IMG/VR virus record: IMGVR_UViG_3300025266_000005
Coordinates: 1 to 64,000 of that record
Source of the DNA: a virus
Strand: one strand, 5' to 3'
DNA length: 64,000 bases
The translations under genes were made by a program, and so were the position numbers. Below the pieces are notes generated by a model that saw only the letters and a list, made by a program, of their open reading frames with translations, was not told the origin of the DNA and searched no databases. Below are positions 33,934 to 41,757 of the stretch, piece by piece. How positions within the stretch are numbered: position 1 is the stretch's first letter; each line of letters opens with the position of its first letter.

Positions 33934-34584
33934 ATGACCGCATTTAAAGACAATCTTGATAAGTTAATGACAGAGAAAGGGCTATCTCAATATGCTCTTG
34001 CTAAAATATCAGGCGTTCCACAGCCCACTATTCAACGGGCATTAAAAGGCAGTAACCCCAGACAAGATACTGTTCAAAAGCTGGCTAAAGCTTTAGGCCG
34101 ATCTTCATCAGAGTTAATTGGTGATTTAATAGAGGGTGAATCAAGTAATATTGATGGGTTAACCGACGCCTACAGGTTTAAGCCAATACCTATTATTTCG
34201 TGGGTAAAAGCTGGTCAATTCTGCGAGTCACCGGACATGTTTGAGCCGGGTGATGCTGATGGGTGGGTTCCAGTGAGCGCCAAAGGTGCAGGGCCTAATA
34301 CTTATGCGCTAAAAGTAGTTGGTGACTCAATGACTTCTTCAAACCCAGATGGAGCCACATACCCTGAAGGTTTCATAATTATCATTGATCCAGACCAAGA
34401 AGTGTTGCCAGGTATGCGTGGGATATTCAAAATACCCGAAACCAACGAGGCCACCTTCAAAGAGCTAATGCATGACGCTGGAAAATTGTATTTAAAACCT
34501 CTAAACACAAGGCATCCGCTTATCCCTGTTAATGACGAAATGGTTGTTTGTGGGAAGGTAATTGGGTCCTATAGACCGGAATGA
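33934..34584 (+). CDS. cI: CI repressor with S24 LexA-like autocleavage domain
   Basis: A 216-residue protein. The helix-turn-helix is at residues ~17-40 (LSQYALAKISGVPQPTIQRA). The C-terminal half is a peptidase S24 domain with cleavage site Ala93-Gly94 (WVKAGQF), nucleophile Ser132 (GDSM) and Lys176. It keeps prophage A silent and should be cleaved with RecA help after DNA damage. The start at 33934 is preferred over an upstream in-frame start that would lie inside the operators. Its end overlaps the convergent secreted-protein gene by 16 bases. Confidence 0.9.
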   Translation: MTAFKDNLDKLMTEKGLSQYALAKISGVPQPTIQRALKGSNPRQDTVQKLAKALGRSSSELIGDLIEGESSNIDGLTDAYRFKPIPIISWVKAGQFCESPDMFEPGDADGWVPVSAKGAGPNTYALKVVGDSMTSSNPDGATYPEGFIIIIDPDQEVLPGMRGIFKIPETNEATFKELMHDAGKLYLKPLNTRHPLIPVNDEMVVCGKVIGSYRPE

Positions 34585-35540
34585 TAATCAAGGATTAGAT
34601 TATTAATATCTAACTTATTTAGATTAAAAGTGTATTCATGGCTTTCTTTTGAACCGGCGTAATAATTTTCATAAAAATTAACCCTTATCCTCATTGTCGA
34701 GGATTTTGATATTTTCTCCTCAAGTGAGCCGTTTGATTGGATCATTAACCTGCTTTCTTCGCCAACGCCTGTCAGAGAGTAACCCGAAATTCTAGAGGTA
34801 TAGTGTTGTGAATCATATATTGCAAGGTATTTTTCGTATGGGTTGTCATCAAATTTTATTGCAAGCATGCATTGATGAATGCAAAGAAAATCTTCTTTGA
34901 TTATTGCCCTGCCGAGTGATAATAAAACATCCCTTGCGCCATTTTTATCTACAAAAATAATCCTCGCCCGGTCAATCTCATTATAATCATCCGCCGCGTA
35001 ATCGAGATACACAGTTTCATTACTTCTTATCGAAACTTCAACTTCATCATTCATGTTTTTCTGAATTAATGGATCTCTTCTTAAATGCCTGCTGACATCA
35101 AACTGACCGACATTAAATATTAAGTCCACATCCCGAAGATCGTCTGAATCAACATTAACAGATAGTATTTTTGACTCATAGATTAATTTTTCAATTAATC
35201 CATTGGATTTTATGTTGATCACTAATTCCCCAGACCTTAATTGCATCGCTGACGAGGAAAAATAAACTGTCTTTTTATTATCAAACTGTAGATTAACTTG
35301 GCAAGGATCACCGCAATTTACACCGTACGTGGAGCCAGGTTCATAGACTCTAATCGTTATGTCGTTGTTATAATCGTTAACAAAAATACTGGACTTAACG
35401 CCCTCATTTGTCGCGTCGATTGATACGCTAATATTTTCGTTTTGTCTGACAGTCCAGTCGTCAATCGTAATTTCTTTGTATTCGCCTGCAAAAGCGGGAC
35501 ATAAGAATACAGATAATAAAAATGCACTCCGTTTTTTCAT
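34569..35540 (-). CDS. Secreted protein with two CX3C-containing repeats (moron candidate)
   Basis: A 323-residue protein with a signal peptide (MKKRSAFLLSVFLCPAFAG). No family is recognised. It appears internally duplicated: CGDPC (76-80) followed by QFDNK and later IKSNGLIEK; and CIHQC (220-224) followed by KFDDN and later IQSNGSLEE. The CX3C pairs may form disulfides in the periplasm. It is A+T-rich relative to neighbours and lies in the immunity region, convergent with cI, where lysogenic-conversion genes are often found. Confidence 0.75.
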   Translation of the reverse strand: MKKRSAFLLSVFLCPAFAGEYKEITIDDWTVRQNENISVSIDATNEGVKSSIFVNDYNNDITIRVYEPGSTYGVNCGDPCQVNLQFDNKKTVYFSSSAMQLRSGELVINIKSNGLIEKLIYESKILSVNVDSDDLRDVDLIFNVGQFDVSRHLRRDPLIQKNMNDEVEVSIRSNETVYLDYAADDYNEIDRARIIFVDKNGARDVLLSLGRAIIKEDFLCIHQCMLAIKFDDNPYEKYLAIYDSQHYTSRISGYSLTGVGEESRLMIQSNGSLEEKISKSSTMRIRVNFYENYYAGSKESHEYTFNLNKLDINNLILDYHSGL

Positions 35541-35615
35541 TCATCAATCCTCACTCAATACAGCCAAAGACAAACCACACGCAGCTATTACCATACCACT
35601 GCAATAAATAATTAT

Positions 35616-35637
35616 CCCGCCCTGCGGGTTATTTATT
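35616..35637. terminator. Hairpin upstream of the second early promoter
   Basis: CCCGC-CCT-GCGGG followed on the plus strand by TTATTTATT and preceded by AATAAATAATTAT, so it could terminate in either direction. It lies between the secreted-protein gene and the PL-like promoter and may insulate them. Confidence 0.5.
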
Positions 35638-35653
35638 GCATATATGAAATTTA

Positions 35654-35693
35654 TATACGTTTCCGTATTGACATATGTATACGTTTGCGTATA
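35654..35693. promoter_or_regulatory. Distal CI/Cro operator pair at the second early promoter
   Basis: TATACGTTTCCGTATT (35654-35669) and TATACGTTTGCGTATA (35678-35693) match the operators beside cI. They flank and overlap a TTGACA element, so CI should repress this promoter as lambda CI represses PL. Confidence 0.82.
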
Positions 35694-35697
35694 TTAT
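35668..35697 (+). promoter_or_regulatory. PL-like early promoter
   Basis: TTGACA at 35668-35673, then TATATT at 35690 (16-base spacer) or TATTAT at 35692 (18 bases). It drives the plus-strand operon from 35850 to int. Confidence 0.75.
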
Positions 35698-35849
35698 TCT
35701 CCCAACAGTCACCGAAACGCAGGCAATGACGAGTGTGAGCCGAAGCATCCTGCAAAACGTAAGACTCAGCGGTTTCGGTTGACAGGCTTAAGCCCCAAGG
35801 CAACGCCGGTCAGGACTGAAACCAACAACGGTTACGGGAGCAAAACAAC
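35698..35849 (+). other. Structured 5' leader of the PL-like transcript
   Basis: About 150 bases without a gene. ACCGAAAC (35711-35718) pairs with GTTTCGGT (35772-35779), enclosing GCAGG/CCTGC (35719-35723 with 35749-35753). A GGCTTAAGCC hairpin follows at 35785. The position suggests an antitermination or translation-control leader, but no boxA/boxB element is evident. Confidence 0.45.
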
Positions 35850-36020
35850 ATGAAGTCAGCAAAGATTTATCCAACATACAAAGTCGGTGATTGTTCTACC
35901 GAATATCCAGCGGCTAGACCTCCTAAAACATTGCTTGAAATGGCTGGTGACGCACTCGCCTTAACTTCGTTTGCATGTCTGCTGTTTTATGTCGTTTGCA
36001 AATGGCTGGGGGTGCTGTGA
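35850..36020 (+). CDS. Small single-span membrane protein, 56 residues
   Basis: This is the first gene after the leader. ATG at 35850 and TGATG coupling to the next gene. Residues ~35-56 form one hydrophobic helix (ALALTSFACLLFYVVCKWLG). No family is recognised. By analogy to first genes of early operons it may act on the host membrane or exclusion, which is speculative. Confidence 0.65.
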   Translation: MKSAKIYPTYKVGDCSTEYPAARPPKTLLEMAGDALALTSFACLLFYVVCKWLGVL

Positions 36021-36307
36021 TGGGTTCTGCTGCTTTTGCAAATATAGACTCAACCGGCTTTACCGAAGATATGGACATCAATCTTGGTGGTGAAGATTTC
36101 CCTGCAATTGTTACTTATAACAGCGGTGATGATTTAGAGGTCACTAAGGTTCACTTCTGCGTTATCGGCAATGTTTGGGCTGTTCTGGATGATGAATATA
36201 CAGATTCAGTTAGAGAGCAGCTAGAAGCGTTTCTGCTGGCACGCAAAGAAGAAGCAAAACTTGATCGCCGTATCGAAGCTTTGGAATCAAGAAAAGGAGA
36301 TTTGTGA
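36020..36307 (+). CDS. Hypothetical early protein
   Basis: A 95-residue acidic protein with a C-terminal charged helix (LARKEEAKLDRRIEALESRK). The start at 36020 overlaps the previous stop (TGATG). Not recognised. Confidence 0.6.
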   Translation: MGSAAFANIDSTGFTEDMDINLGGEDFPAIVTYNSGDDLEVTKVHFCVIGNVWAVLDDEYTDSVREQLEAFLLARKEEAKLDRRIEALESRKGDL

Positions 36308-36588
36308 TGGGCGATATGGGCGACATATTTAGAGATATGAAAGAGGCTAAAAAAGAACGCAAAGAAAAGCGTTTAAAAAATGCTGATGACACAGGCTGGA
36401 GCAAACACACCACCTATCACTGGTACAGAGAAACACCAAGAGGACGCCTAAGTTATTGGCCTTCAACAGGCCTGTGCATGCTGAACGGTAAGCGTCACAA
36501 CATACGTGGCAAGTACATCAAAAACCTGCTTGAAAAGCTAAACGCTGCCGACGAACTGGCAGCTACCAAAATTTATGAGGGGCTTTGA
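36307..36588 (+). CDS. Hypothetical early protein
   Basis: A 93-residue protein. The N terminus is highly charged (RDMKEAKKERKEKRLKNADD). The middle TYHWYRETPRGRLSYWPSTG looks like a compact beta unit shared by small phage proteins. Translation is coupled to the gene before it by TGATG. Function unknown. Confidence 0.6.
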   Translation: MGDMGDIFRDMKEAKKERKEKRLKNADDTGWSKHTTYHWYRETPRGRLSYWPSTGLCMLNGKRHNIRGKYIKNLLEKLNAADELAATKIYEGL

Positions 36589-36589
36589 T

Positions 36590-36814
36590 ATGGAAACTTA
36601 CAACAGGCCAACCGACGAGCAGAGAGATTTGGCTTATAAGCAGGTGGCAGAGATAGCAAGCAAGAACGGCTTAATCTCCCAAGCTTTTGGCGGGTTGATG
36701 GTCGTTATGCACCCAGATGCACAAAAAGATGCTGGATCAGAGGACTTAATTTTGTACACGGCTGGGCTTGGCCCGCACCCGAGCAAGATTAATAAAACTG
36801 GAGATAAATCATGA
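36590..36814 (+). CDS. Hypothetical early protein
   Basis: A 74-residue protein, METYNRPTDEQRDLAYKQVA, with a short amphipathic helix and VVMHPDAQKDAG. The ATG at 36590 lies one base after the preceding stop; overlap of 4 bases with the next gene. No family recognised. Confidence 0.55.
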   Translation: METYNRPTDEQRDLAYKQVAEIASKNGLISQAFGGLMVVMHPDAQKDAGSEDLILYTAGLGPHPSKINKTGDKS

Positions 36815-37020
36815 CCACCAGCAATGCCGATTTACCGGCCATGCCAAACCAAGTGAATGGCGGTGATTTGTACGGAGGCTTAACTAAGCGTGAGCAAGCA
36901 GCTATCCACATGATGGCCGCCAGAAGAATTGCCAATCCGCTAAGTAATAGATGGGATATAGCGAAAGACGCTGTACATGATGCCAACGCATTATTCGCAG
37001 AACTGGAAAAACAACCATGA
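36811..37020 (+). CDS. Small phage protein of a common type
   Basis: A 69-residue protein. LYGGLTKREQAAIHMMAARRIANP is a pattern often seen in small early proteins of tailed phages. ATGA overlaps at both ends. Function unknown. Confidence 0.6.
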   Translation: MTTSNADLPAMPNQVNGGDLYGGLTKREQAAIHMMAARRIANPLSNRWDIAKDAVHDANALFAELEKQP

Positions 37021-37211
37021 AAACCTACTGCTCAGAAGAAATGGTTGGCTATCCAGAAATAGTGGAATGGGTTCCTGCTGATGTGGCTCGGGAGTTGTAT
37101 TCAGCGCTTTACAGTGTGCACTCAGAAGCTAAATCAGAGTTTGCAATGTATCGATCGAGCGATATCGGTGTTGAGGTTGAGCAAGCGCTCAGAAAAGCCT
37201 GCAACAAATGA
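37017..37211 (+). CDS. Hypothetical early protein
   Basis: A 64-residue acidic protein (EEMVGYPEIVEWVPADVARE). It has 4-base overlaps with both neighbours, which is the evidence for its being real. Not recognised. Confidence 0.5.
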   Translation: MKTYCSEEMVGYPEIVEWVPADVARELYSALYSVHSEAKSEFAMYRSSDIGVEVEQALRKACNK

Positions 37212-37408
37212 CCACCACAAAACGCGACCTAGGACTTTTAGCAGCAATATTTTTAGGAATAGCTATGGCAGAACCTACTTTAGAGAAACAAGCAGAACCA
37301 TTACCCGGCGCAGGTGAAAAAACAAACCTGGCCTTTTATGAGATTTTCGGAAATTTGGATAACCAGGAAGGAGTTAGTGATGAACGCACCAGCCAAAACG
37401 AACAATAA
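37208..37408 (+). CDS. Small protein with hydrophobic N terminus
   Basis: A 66-residue protein. Residues ~8-21 (LGLLAAIFLGIAMA) could be a signal or anchor; the rest is acidic. It overlaps the Bet-like gene by 29 bases, so its 3' part is constrained by that start. Unknown function. Confidence 0.45.
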   Translation: MTTTKRDLGLLAAIFLGIAMAEPTLEKQAEPLPGAGEKTNLAFYEIFGNLDNQEGVSDERTSQNEQ

Positions 37409-38231
37409 AGACAGTTCACCGGCAATACATAAAGAGCAGCTTATTGCCGTTCTTGGCCAGTCACTTTATGTCGGCGTTAAAAGTGAATCAATATCAATGA
37501 TTATTGATTACTGCAATGCCGCTGGACTTGATGTGATGCAAAAGCCAGTACATGCCGTGCCAATGAACACTAAAAACCCAGTGAGTGGCAATTATGAATG
37601 GCGTGATGTGGTTATGCCAGGTATCGGCCTTTACCGTATCCAAGCTGACCGCTCAAAAAACATGGCTGGTATCAGTGAGCCTGAGTTTGGTCCAATCGTC
37701 ACTAAAACGCTAACCGATAAAAACGGTAATGCGGTTGAGGTTTCATTTCCTGAGTGGTGCAAGGTTACAGCTCACAAATTAGTAGGCGATCAAATCGTTT
37801 CCTTTGTGGCCAAAGAATACTGGGAAGAAAACTATGCCACCGACTCGGGCAAATCAACAGCGCCAAATGCTATGTGGCGTAAACGTCCACGCGGACAGAT
37901 TGCGAAATGTACCGAAGCCCAAGCATTACGTAAAGGTTGGCCAGAAGTTGGGGCAGCACCTACTGCTGAGGAAATGGAAGGTAAAACGCTTGACGCTGAA
38001 TACACCGTAGTTGATGACCGCAAAGCGGTAAATCATCAGCCTCAGGAATTGCCTGTATACGAAGCGAAACGCTTTGATGCCAATTTCCCTAAATACAGCA
38101 AAGCGATTGCTGAAGGCACGCAAACCGCCTATGAAATCATCGCCCTTATCGAAAGCAAGTACACCATGAATGACGATCAAAAACAGGTGTACATCGACCT
38201 TGAAGCAGATATCAAAGGAGAACAACCATGA
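37380..38231 (+). CDS. bet: Bet/RecT-family single-strand annealing protein
   Basis: A 283-residue protein. LDVMQKPVHAVPMN, DVVMPGIGLYRIQADRS, PEWCKVTAHKLV and a C-terminal RGQIAKCTEAQALRKGWPE are the conserved blocks of phage Bet/RecT recombinases. It anneals single strands produced by the exonuclease encoded next. The ATG at 37380 follows GGAAGGAG. Confidence 0.88.
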   Translation: MNAPAKTNNKDSSPAIHKEQLIAVLGQSLYVGVKSESISMIIDYCNAAGLDVMQKPVHAVPMNTKNPVSGNYEWRDVVMPGIGLYRIQADRSKNMAGISEPEFGPIVTKTLTDKNGNAVEVSFPEWCKVTAHKLVGDQIVSFVAKEYWEENYATDSGKSTAPNAMWRKRPRGQIAKCTEAQALRKGWPEVGAAPTAEEMEGKTLDAEYTVVDDRKAVNHQPQELPVYEAKRFDANFPKYSKAIAEGTQTAYEIIALIESKYTMNDDQKQVYIDLEADIKGEQP

Positions 38232-39922
38232 TCGTAATTAAGCAACAGCAAGGCTCGGAAGAATGGAAAGCCGATCGCCACCTTCACCGTAACGCGTCAG
38301 AAGCATCAATGATTATGGGTGTGCATCCTAATGTGAAACGTGACGAACTACTTCACATGAAAGCAACAGCAACCGACCAAGAGTTTTCAGATTTTGTACA
38401 AAAGTATGTACTTGATCGTGGTCATGAAGTCGAGGCTATTGCCCGCCCTATCATAGAAGACCGTATTGAAGATGAGTTATTCCCAATGGTTGGCAAAACC
38501 GATGACGAATACCTTTATTCAAGTTTTGATGGTTTGAATTTTGACCGGTCTATCGTATGGGAATGTAAGCAGTGGAACAAGCAGAAAGCCGTTGACGTAA
38601 GCAATCAAATCGTGCCTGAGTGCGATTACTGGCAAGTGGTGCAGGAAATGGAAGTGTCCGGCGCTGAGCTGGCTATTTACACCGTATCTGATGGTACAGA
38701 AGAAAATACGATTAGCGTTGAAATGAAATACAGCTTTGATGACGTGAAAAAGCTTTATGCCGCCTGGAAACAGTTTGATGAAGATTTAGAAGCCTACAAA
38801 ACCAAACTAGCCAATGGCGAAATCAAGCAGACGGTTCAGGCGCAGTCTGAGGTTATTCGCGACCTACCTGCTATCACGTACAAAATGAATGGGCTGGCAC
38901 TGCAAAGCGATTTAACAGTATTCAAAACACAAGCCAAAAAGTTGATTGAAAAATCACAGGAATCGCTTGTAACGGATAATGATTTTGCAACAGCTGCGAC
39001 ACTGGTTAAAACCTTTTCAGACGCTGAAACAAAGATTAAAGCCTTATCTGAACAGGTCATTGGCGAGGTATCGGATATTGATGCGTTTATCAAAGACCTG
39101 AAACAAATTGGCGAGGAAATCCGTCAGGCACGTTTAGCGACCGACAAAAAGGTCACATCTGAAAAAGAGCGTCGCCGTCAGGAAATCATCAACAAAGCAC
39201 AGCATGACCTGAATAATCACATTCAGACTCAGCAGGCTAAGTTAGATGGTTATACCCTGCCCGTTTACAACACTGATTTTGCTGGAGCTATGAAGGGCAA
39301 AAAAACAATTGAGTCTCTGCAATCAGCAGCTAATGACTGCCTGGCTAATGCAAAAATTGCCATCAGTCAGCAAGCCGATGAAGGTGCTGCGAACCTGAAA
39401 GTCTTTAACGAGTTAGCGGTTGATCACAAATTCTTATTTGCAGACCTGCAGCAGAACTTATTCAAACCGGCCGATGATTTTACGGCAATGGTTAAGTCTC
39501 GCATTGCTGACCATAAAGAAGCCGAAGAAAAACGCCTTGAAGCAGAGCGTGAACGTATTCGGCAGGAAGAAGCTGCAAAGGCGGCTCGACGTGCAGAAGC
39601 TGAGCTACTTGAAGCTGAATACACCAGCAAGCCAGCACAGGCGGCAGTGAAAGCCAGCGAAAAGCCAGCACTAAAGCAACAGGTTAATGCCGTGATGGAT
39701 AACAAGAAGTCTGGCGGCGAATTAAGCGGCATTGTTAATGCTGATTTACTTGATGCTGAAATCAATTCAATCGTCCGGTACATGACAGAGGAAGGTTATC
39801 CACTCAAGCACCTTAAAGCTATCGCCTCAATCGTCTACGCCTTCAACGAATCAGAAGAATCAGAAAAAGAGATTTTCGCTTTCGCTGACAGCATTAAGAA
39901 AAAGTATGGGGTGGCAGCATGA
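38228..39922 (+). CDS. YqaJ/lambda-Exo-like 5'-3' exonuclease with long coiled-coil extension
   Basis: A 564-residue protein. The N-terminal ~190 residues carry the YqaJ nuclease core: RGHEVEAIARPI (Glu67 region), SSFDGL (Asp101) and WECKQW (Glu112, Lys114). The remaining ~370 residues are helical, with a strongly charged coiled coil at ~440-480 (KRLEAERERIRQEEAAKAARR). Lambda Exo is only 226 residues, so the C-terminal part is extra; it may hold Bet or act in assembly. It overlaps bet by 4 bases. Confidence 0.85.
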   Translation: MIVIKQQQGSEEWKADRHLHRNASEASMIMGVHPNVKRDELLHMKATATDQEFSDFVQKYVLDRGHEVEAIARPIIEDRIEDELFPMVGKTDDEYLYSSFDGLNFDRSIVWECKQWNKQKAVDVSNQIVPECDYWQVVQEMEVSGAELAIYTVSDGTEENTISVEMKYSFDDVKKLYAAWKQFDEDLEAYKTKLANGEIKQTVQAQSEVIRDLPAITYKMNGLALQSDLTVFKTQAKKLIEKSQESLVTDNDFATAATLVKTFSDAETKIKALSEQVIGEVSDIDAFIKDLKQIGEEIRQARLATDKKVTSEKERRRQEIINKAQHDLNNHIQTQQAKLDGYTLPVYNTDFAGAMKGKKTIESLQSAANDCLANAKIAISQQADEGAANLKVFNELAVDHKFLFADLQQNLFKPADDFTAMVKSRIADHKEAEEKRLEAERERIRQEEAAKAARRAEAELLEAEYTSKPAQAAVKASEKPALKQQVNAVMDNKKSGGELSGIVNADLLDAEINSIVRYMTEEGYPLKHLKAIASIVYAFNESEESEKEIFAFADSIKKKYGVAA

Positions 39923-40143
39923 GCAACCAAATAAATCGCCCTGAATTCTTCATGGTTTGGAAAGAAGGTAGTGATAGAACAACGCCGACTTTCAAGCACC
40001 CTAATTATCAGATCGCCTTAGAAGAATCTATTCGACTTACCAGAATGCATGGTGGCAAGTTCCATGTGCTTTGTCAGCTGGCAAGTGTTGAGCTTAATGA
40101 CCTAAAGGTTACTGAGCTAAGCATTGATGAAATACCATTTTAG
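39919..40143 (+). CDS. Hypothetical protein after the exonuclease
   Basis: A 74-residue protein (INRPEFFMVWKEGSDRTTPT) with an alternating hydrophobic pattern. ATGA overlap with the exonuclease gene. Not recognised; possibly a recombination accessory. Confidence 0.55.
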   Translation: MSNQINRPEFFMVWKEGSDRTTPTFKHPNYQIALEESIRLTRMHGGKFHVLCQLASVELNDLKVTELSIDEIPF

Positions 40144-40151
40144 AGGTTGAT

Positions 40152-40505
40152 ATGAGCGAAAACAGCAACCAAGCCCCAACCTACTGCACTTACAAATACA
40201 AAGGCAAAAAGTATTCAAGAGATGACCTGGCAGCGCATTTAGGAATAAACAAAAACACCTTTCAATCATGGGTGTTGAGATACGGCCGGGTAAACGCAAT
40301 AGCTATTGCTGAACTGCCTAAATCAGAACGTAAAGCAGAAATGCGGAGGCTGGTTAATAAAAGAAAGCCTGAAATGAAAAGCAAGATTGACCAGTTTGAT
40401 ATACCAAAACTTGACCCGTATTACGAAGAAAGGAACAGGCTTAAACACTGGATAAGACGATTCGGAGAAGAAGGAGCAATTGCAAAGGCAAGTTTGAGAA
40501 TTTAA
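40152..40505 (+). CDS. Putative DNA-binding early protein
   Basis: A 117-residue basic protein. KYSRDDLAAHLGINKNTFQSWV reads as a helix-turn-helix, and the C-terminal half is Arg/Lys-rich. It is likely a small regulator or DNA-binding accessory. No named family. Confidence 0.55.
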   Translation: MSENSNQAPTYCTYKYKGKKYSRDDLAAHLGINKNTFQSWVLRYGRVNAIAIAELPKSERKAEMRRLVNKRKPEMKSKIDQFDIPKLDPYYEERNRLKHWIRRFGEEGAIAKASLRI

Positions 40506-40576
40506 CCAAAACCCGATTAACAACCAGCCCCTTAAATGGGGCTAAAGGGTGTAAGGAATAATTAAGGAATAAGGCA

Positions 40577-41137
40577 ATGGCCTCACCAAATACAGCAAGA
40601 AAAGAAGTTACTAGCAGCAATGATTTATATAACACACCTATTGAGGCTTTAGAGGCTGCTTGGGCTGCTGGAATATTTGATCAATTCCGTCATTACCACG
40701 ATCCATGCAACGGCTTGGGCGAAATAGCTAATTTTCTCAACACGCACGGGAAAAAATGCACTGCTGCCGACATCGTTGACTATCAAAACTTTGCACTTGT
40801 TGAGGATTTTTTACTGACCAATACAGCACATCTTGCTTCTTGCTTGGTTTTTAATCCGCCATTCCTATTGACCGAAGAATTCATTGATCACGCCTTAACG
40901 CTTTGTGATCACGTAATCATGTTTAACCGGGCAACAGTGCTGGAAACCAAAGATAGAAGCCGTAAGCACAATGAAAAGGAATGGCCGTTAAAAACATTCT
41001 ATTCAATGGCTAATCGGGTTTCATGCACGAAAGGCGTTGACCGTGAATATACAGCTAATAGCGTCTGGTATGGCTGGTATGTGTACGACAAAAACTATAA
41101 AGGCAATCCAGAAATTAAATGGCTGTTTACGAAATGA
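40577..41137 (+). CDS. Small N6-adenine methyltransferase-like protein
   Basis: A 186-residue protein. DPCNGLGEI (42-50) is a SAM-binding motif and NPPF (93-96) the adenine-methyltransferase catalytic motif. It differs from the 28976-30394 enzyme in size and lacks a DUF4942 part. It may methylate phage DNA at another site. A GGGGC hairpin (40526-40543) precedes it. Confidence 0.72.
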   Translation: MASPNTARKEVTSSNDLYNTPIEALEAAWAAGIFDQFRHYHDPCNGLGEIANFLNTHGKKCTAADIVDYQNFALVEDFLLTNTAHLASCLVFNPPFLLTEEFIDHALTLCDHVIMFNRATVLETKDRSRKHNEKEWPLKTFYSMANRVSCTKGVDREYTANSVWYGWYVYDKNYKGNPEIKWLFTK

Positions 41138-41159
41138 ACGCACAACAAGGAATCAACTG

Positions 41160-41345
41160 ATGCAAACCGAATACAGAACACCAGGCCAATCATTACGCAT
41201 CAATGACAACGTTGTTGTAAGGGTTTTAGAGGTAGATGGCAATCAGGTCAGAATCGGTATTGATGCAAGCAAAGATATTTCCGTTGATCGCATGGAAATC
41301 AGAGAACGCAAATTGGCAGATAGATTGGAGACAGCTAATGACTAA
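41160..41345 (+). CDS. csrA: CsrA/RsmA-like RNA-binding regulator
   Basis: A 61-residue protein, the exact length of E. coli CsrA and alignable without gaps. GNQVRIG is identical, and VDRMEI keeps Arg44 of the RNA-binding VHREE motif. The N-terminal strand differs (QTEYRTPG instead of LILTRRVG): Arg6 is kept but Leu4 and Arg7 are not. CsrA proteins bind GGA motifs in mRNA leaders and change translation. A phage copy could reprogramme host or phage mRNAs or interfere with host CsrA. Its stop overlaps the next ATG by 8 bases. Confidence 0.85.
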   Translation: MQTEYRTPGQSLRINDNVVVRVLEVDGNQVRIGIDASKDISVDRMEIRERKLADRLETAND

Positions 41346-41757
41346 ATCAAATAATGAATGGGTGCCTGAGGTTGGGGATGAGTTTGAGTTCAAACAGCCT
41401 CAACAAGATAGTTTAATGTGGAAGCAAAGTGTAGCCAGGTATGTTGGAGACAATCTAATTATTGGCTACCACGAAGATTTAGAGTGGGCAATATCTATAG
41501 GCTGCAACATATTCCGTCAAATCAAAACAGAAGCCGAAAAGAGGCGTGAATTTCTGCGGGTTGACCTCGGAAATTCATTATCAATGGCTGGGTTTATTGG
41601 TAGCCACACTGATGATGCAAGGTTAGATAAGTTAATCGATTCAGGCTGGATAAAACCTAAGCCGCTGACTGATGACGTGATCTCAAAACTGCATCATCCT
41701 AACAGCAAGGTTTTTGCGGCGCGCATTGAATCCTATGTTCACGGAGAATTAGATTGA
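41338..41757 (+). CDS. Hypothetical early protein
   Basis: A 139-residue protein (NNEWVPEVGDEFEFKQPQQD). The opening W-P-x-V-G-D-E-F/V pattern recurs in the next gene (WSPRVGETVEM), so both may share a small beta domain. Translation is probably coupled to the CsrA-like gene. Confidence 0.55.
   Translation: MTKSNNEWVPEVGDEFEFKQPQQDSLMWKQSVARYVGDNLIIGYHEDLEWAISIGCNIFRQIKTEAEKRREFLRVDLGNSLSMAGFIGSHTDDARLDKLIDSGWIKPKPLTDDVISKLHHPNSKVFAARIESYVHGELD

Noticed and set aside
33590-33934. Plus-strand frame across cro and the operators
   Set aside because: It is antisense to cro and includes the terminator and operators. The cI start at 33934 has a better promoter fit.
34569-35540. Toxin-antitoxin component
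   Set aside because: There is a clear signal peptide and no partner gene; the size and Cys pairs fit a secreted protein better.
35644-35853. 69-residue frame across the PL-like promoter
   Set aside because: It contains the operators and promoter; its start lies upstream of the transcription start.
40526-40543. Terminator before the small methyltransferase
   Set aside because: AGCCCC-TTAAAT-GGGGCT is a good hairpin, but no T run follows on the plus strand, and the operon continues without a new promoter.
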